Program-made: the position numbers and the translations under genes
Notes under the pieces: generated by a model
Database searches by the model: none
What the model was told of the DNA's origin: nothing
The model's input: only the letters and a program-made list of their open reading frames with translations
Shown here: one piece after another, positions 63,660 to 64,000 of the stretch
Numbering within the stretch: the first letter of the stretch is position 1
Layout of the letters: the number at the start of each line of letters is the position of its first letter
Assembly: GCF_014651035.1 (NCBI RefSeq)
Contig: NZ_BMWC01000010.1
Span: 287,140-351,139 of the forward strand
Length of the DNA: 64,000 nucleotides
DNA from: Streptomyces lomondensis
GTDB lineage: Bacteria; Actinomycetota; Actinomycetes; Streptomycetales; Streptomycetaceae
Reading direction: 5' to 3'

Positions 63660-63699
63660 GGAGCGGGGCGCCTCGATTTGCATCGAGGCGCCCCGCTCC
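63660..63699 (+). terminator. Terminator after rnj
   Basis: A perfect 18-bp stem (63660-63677 with 63682-63699) around a TTGC loop, 31 bp past the rnj stop. It shields the following rRNA promoter region from read-through. Confidence 0.88.
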
Positions 63700-63790
63700 A
63701 GTAGGTTTACAACTCCTTCCGAAGGGGCACCCGGCCAACTCAGCGCCGGGAACCATGCCCGGACGGGGAGGGAAATCCGACTCAGAAACC

Positions 63791-63805
63791 TCTGATAAAG
63801 TCGGA
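63791..63805 (+). promoter_or_regulatory. Tandem rRNA promoter element, copy 1
   Basis: TCTGATAAAGTCGGA with the -10-like TAAAGT at 63796-63801. Its partner is 82 bp downstream. No good -35 hexamer is visible at the usual distance; the paired sites rather share an A-rich upstream stretch. Confidence 0.6.
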
Positions 63806-63872
63806 TGCGCCGGAAAGGGAAACGCGGAAGCGGGAACCTGGAAAGCACCGAGGAAATCGGATCGAGAAAAGA

Positions 63873-63887
63873 TCTGATAGAGTCGGA
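63873..63887 (+). promoter_or_regulatory. Tandem rRNA promoter element, copy 2
   Basis: TCTGATAGAGTCGGA with the -10-like TAGAGT at 63878-63883, differing from copy 1 by a single base. Confidence 0.6.
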
Positions 63888-64000
63888 AACGCAAGACCGA
63901 AGGGAAGCGCCCGGAGGAAAGCCCGAGAGGGTGAGTACAATGGAAGCGACCGTTCCTTGAGAACTCAACAGCGTGCCAAAAGTCAACGCCAGATATGTTG

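Larger units (their letters stand above)
63700..64000 (+). promoter_or_regulatory. Ribosomal RNA operon promoter/leader region, truncated by window end
   Basis: This 300-bp region is poorer in G+C than its surroundings and has no coding frame of note. It contains two near-identical 15-bp units, TCTGATAAAGTCGGA (63791-63805) and TCTGATAGAGTCGGA (63873-63887), 82 bp apart, each with a -10-like TAAAGT or TAGAGT. From 63955 the sequence CTTGAGAACTCAACAGCGTG and what follows match the conserved leader found upstream of 16S rRNA genes in Streptomyces, as I recall it. The 16S gene itself lies beyond the window. Confidence 0.8.

Overview
The window is about 72-75% G+C and uses almost exclusively GC-ending codons. 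It carries the conserved Streptomyces block around nusA-infB, rpsO-pnp and dapA-rnj, so it is chromosomal DNA of a Streptomyces or a very close relative. No insertion sequence, prophage, tRNA or CRISPR array was seen. The last 300 bases look like the promoter/leader of a ribosomal RNA operon whose 16S gene would start just beyond the window.

Region 1 (1-18990): after the tail of an aldehyde dehydrogenase gene comes a locus that reads as a complete xyloglucan utilisation system. A rightward operon (3398-14332) encodes a sugar-binding lipoprotein, two permeases, a secreted GH74, a GH42, a GH95 and a secreted GH12. A leftward GH3 gene diverges from it. A leftward LacI repressor-GH31 unit faces it from the right. 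A sulfotransferase gene sits between. A palindrome TCGAAGCGCTTCGA occurs at the GH3 promoter, before the binding-protein gene, and twice (once imperfect) before the repressor gene, tying all units into one circuit. The inferred flow is: GH74 and GH12 cut the polymer outside, the ABC importer (no ATPase gene here) takes up oligosaccharides, and GH95, GH42, GH31 and GH3 strip fucose, galactose, xylose and glucose inside.

Region 2 (19153-28428): a long acyl-CoA dehydrogenase, the dxr-rseP-ispG isoprenoid/protease operon, two GNAT acetyltransferases and proS. Region 3 (28468-30417, leftward): a lipoprotein, a DUF4439 ferritin-like protein and a kinase-fold protein that has lost its catalytic residues. 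Region 4 (30624-42510): rimP, nusA, ylxR, infB, ylxP, rbfA, truB and ribF. Between truB and ribF, behind a strong terminator, lies a 1148-residue protein joining a trypsin-like domain without its active serine to a STAND/NACHT-like NTPase and a long helical tail. It is the most unusual gene here.

Region 5 (42507-53091, leftward): a dipeptide/oligopeptide-type ABC transporter operon, an EspI-like proline-rich MinD-type ATPase and a DUF397 protein. In Streptomyces coelicolor, as I recall it, this interval holds a type VII secretion cluster; here only the EspI-like gene remains. Region 6 (53356-63628): rpsO-pnp, an M16 peptidase, dapB, small membrane proteins, thyX, dapA and RNase J. Several strong hairpins mark transcript ends. 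Three copies of one intergenic repeat are scattered, one of them read as the C-terminus of an ABC ATPase.
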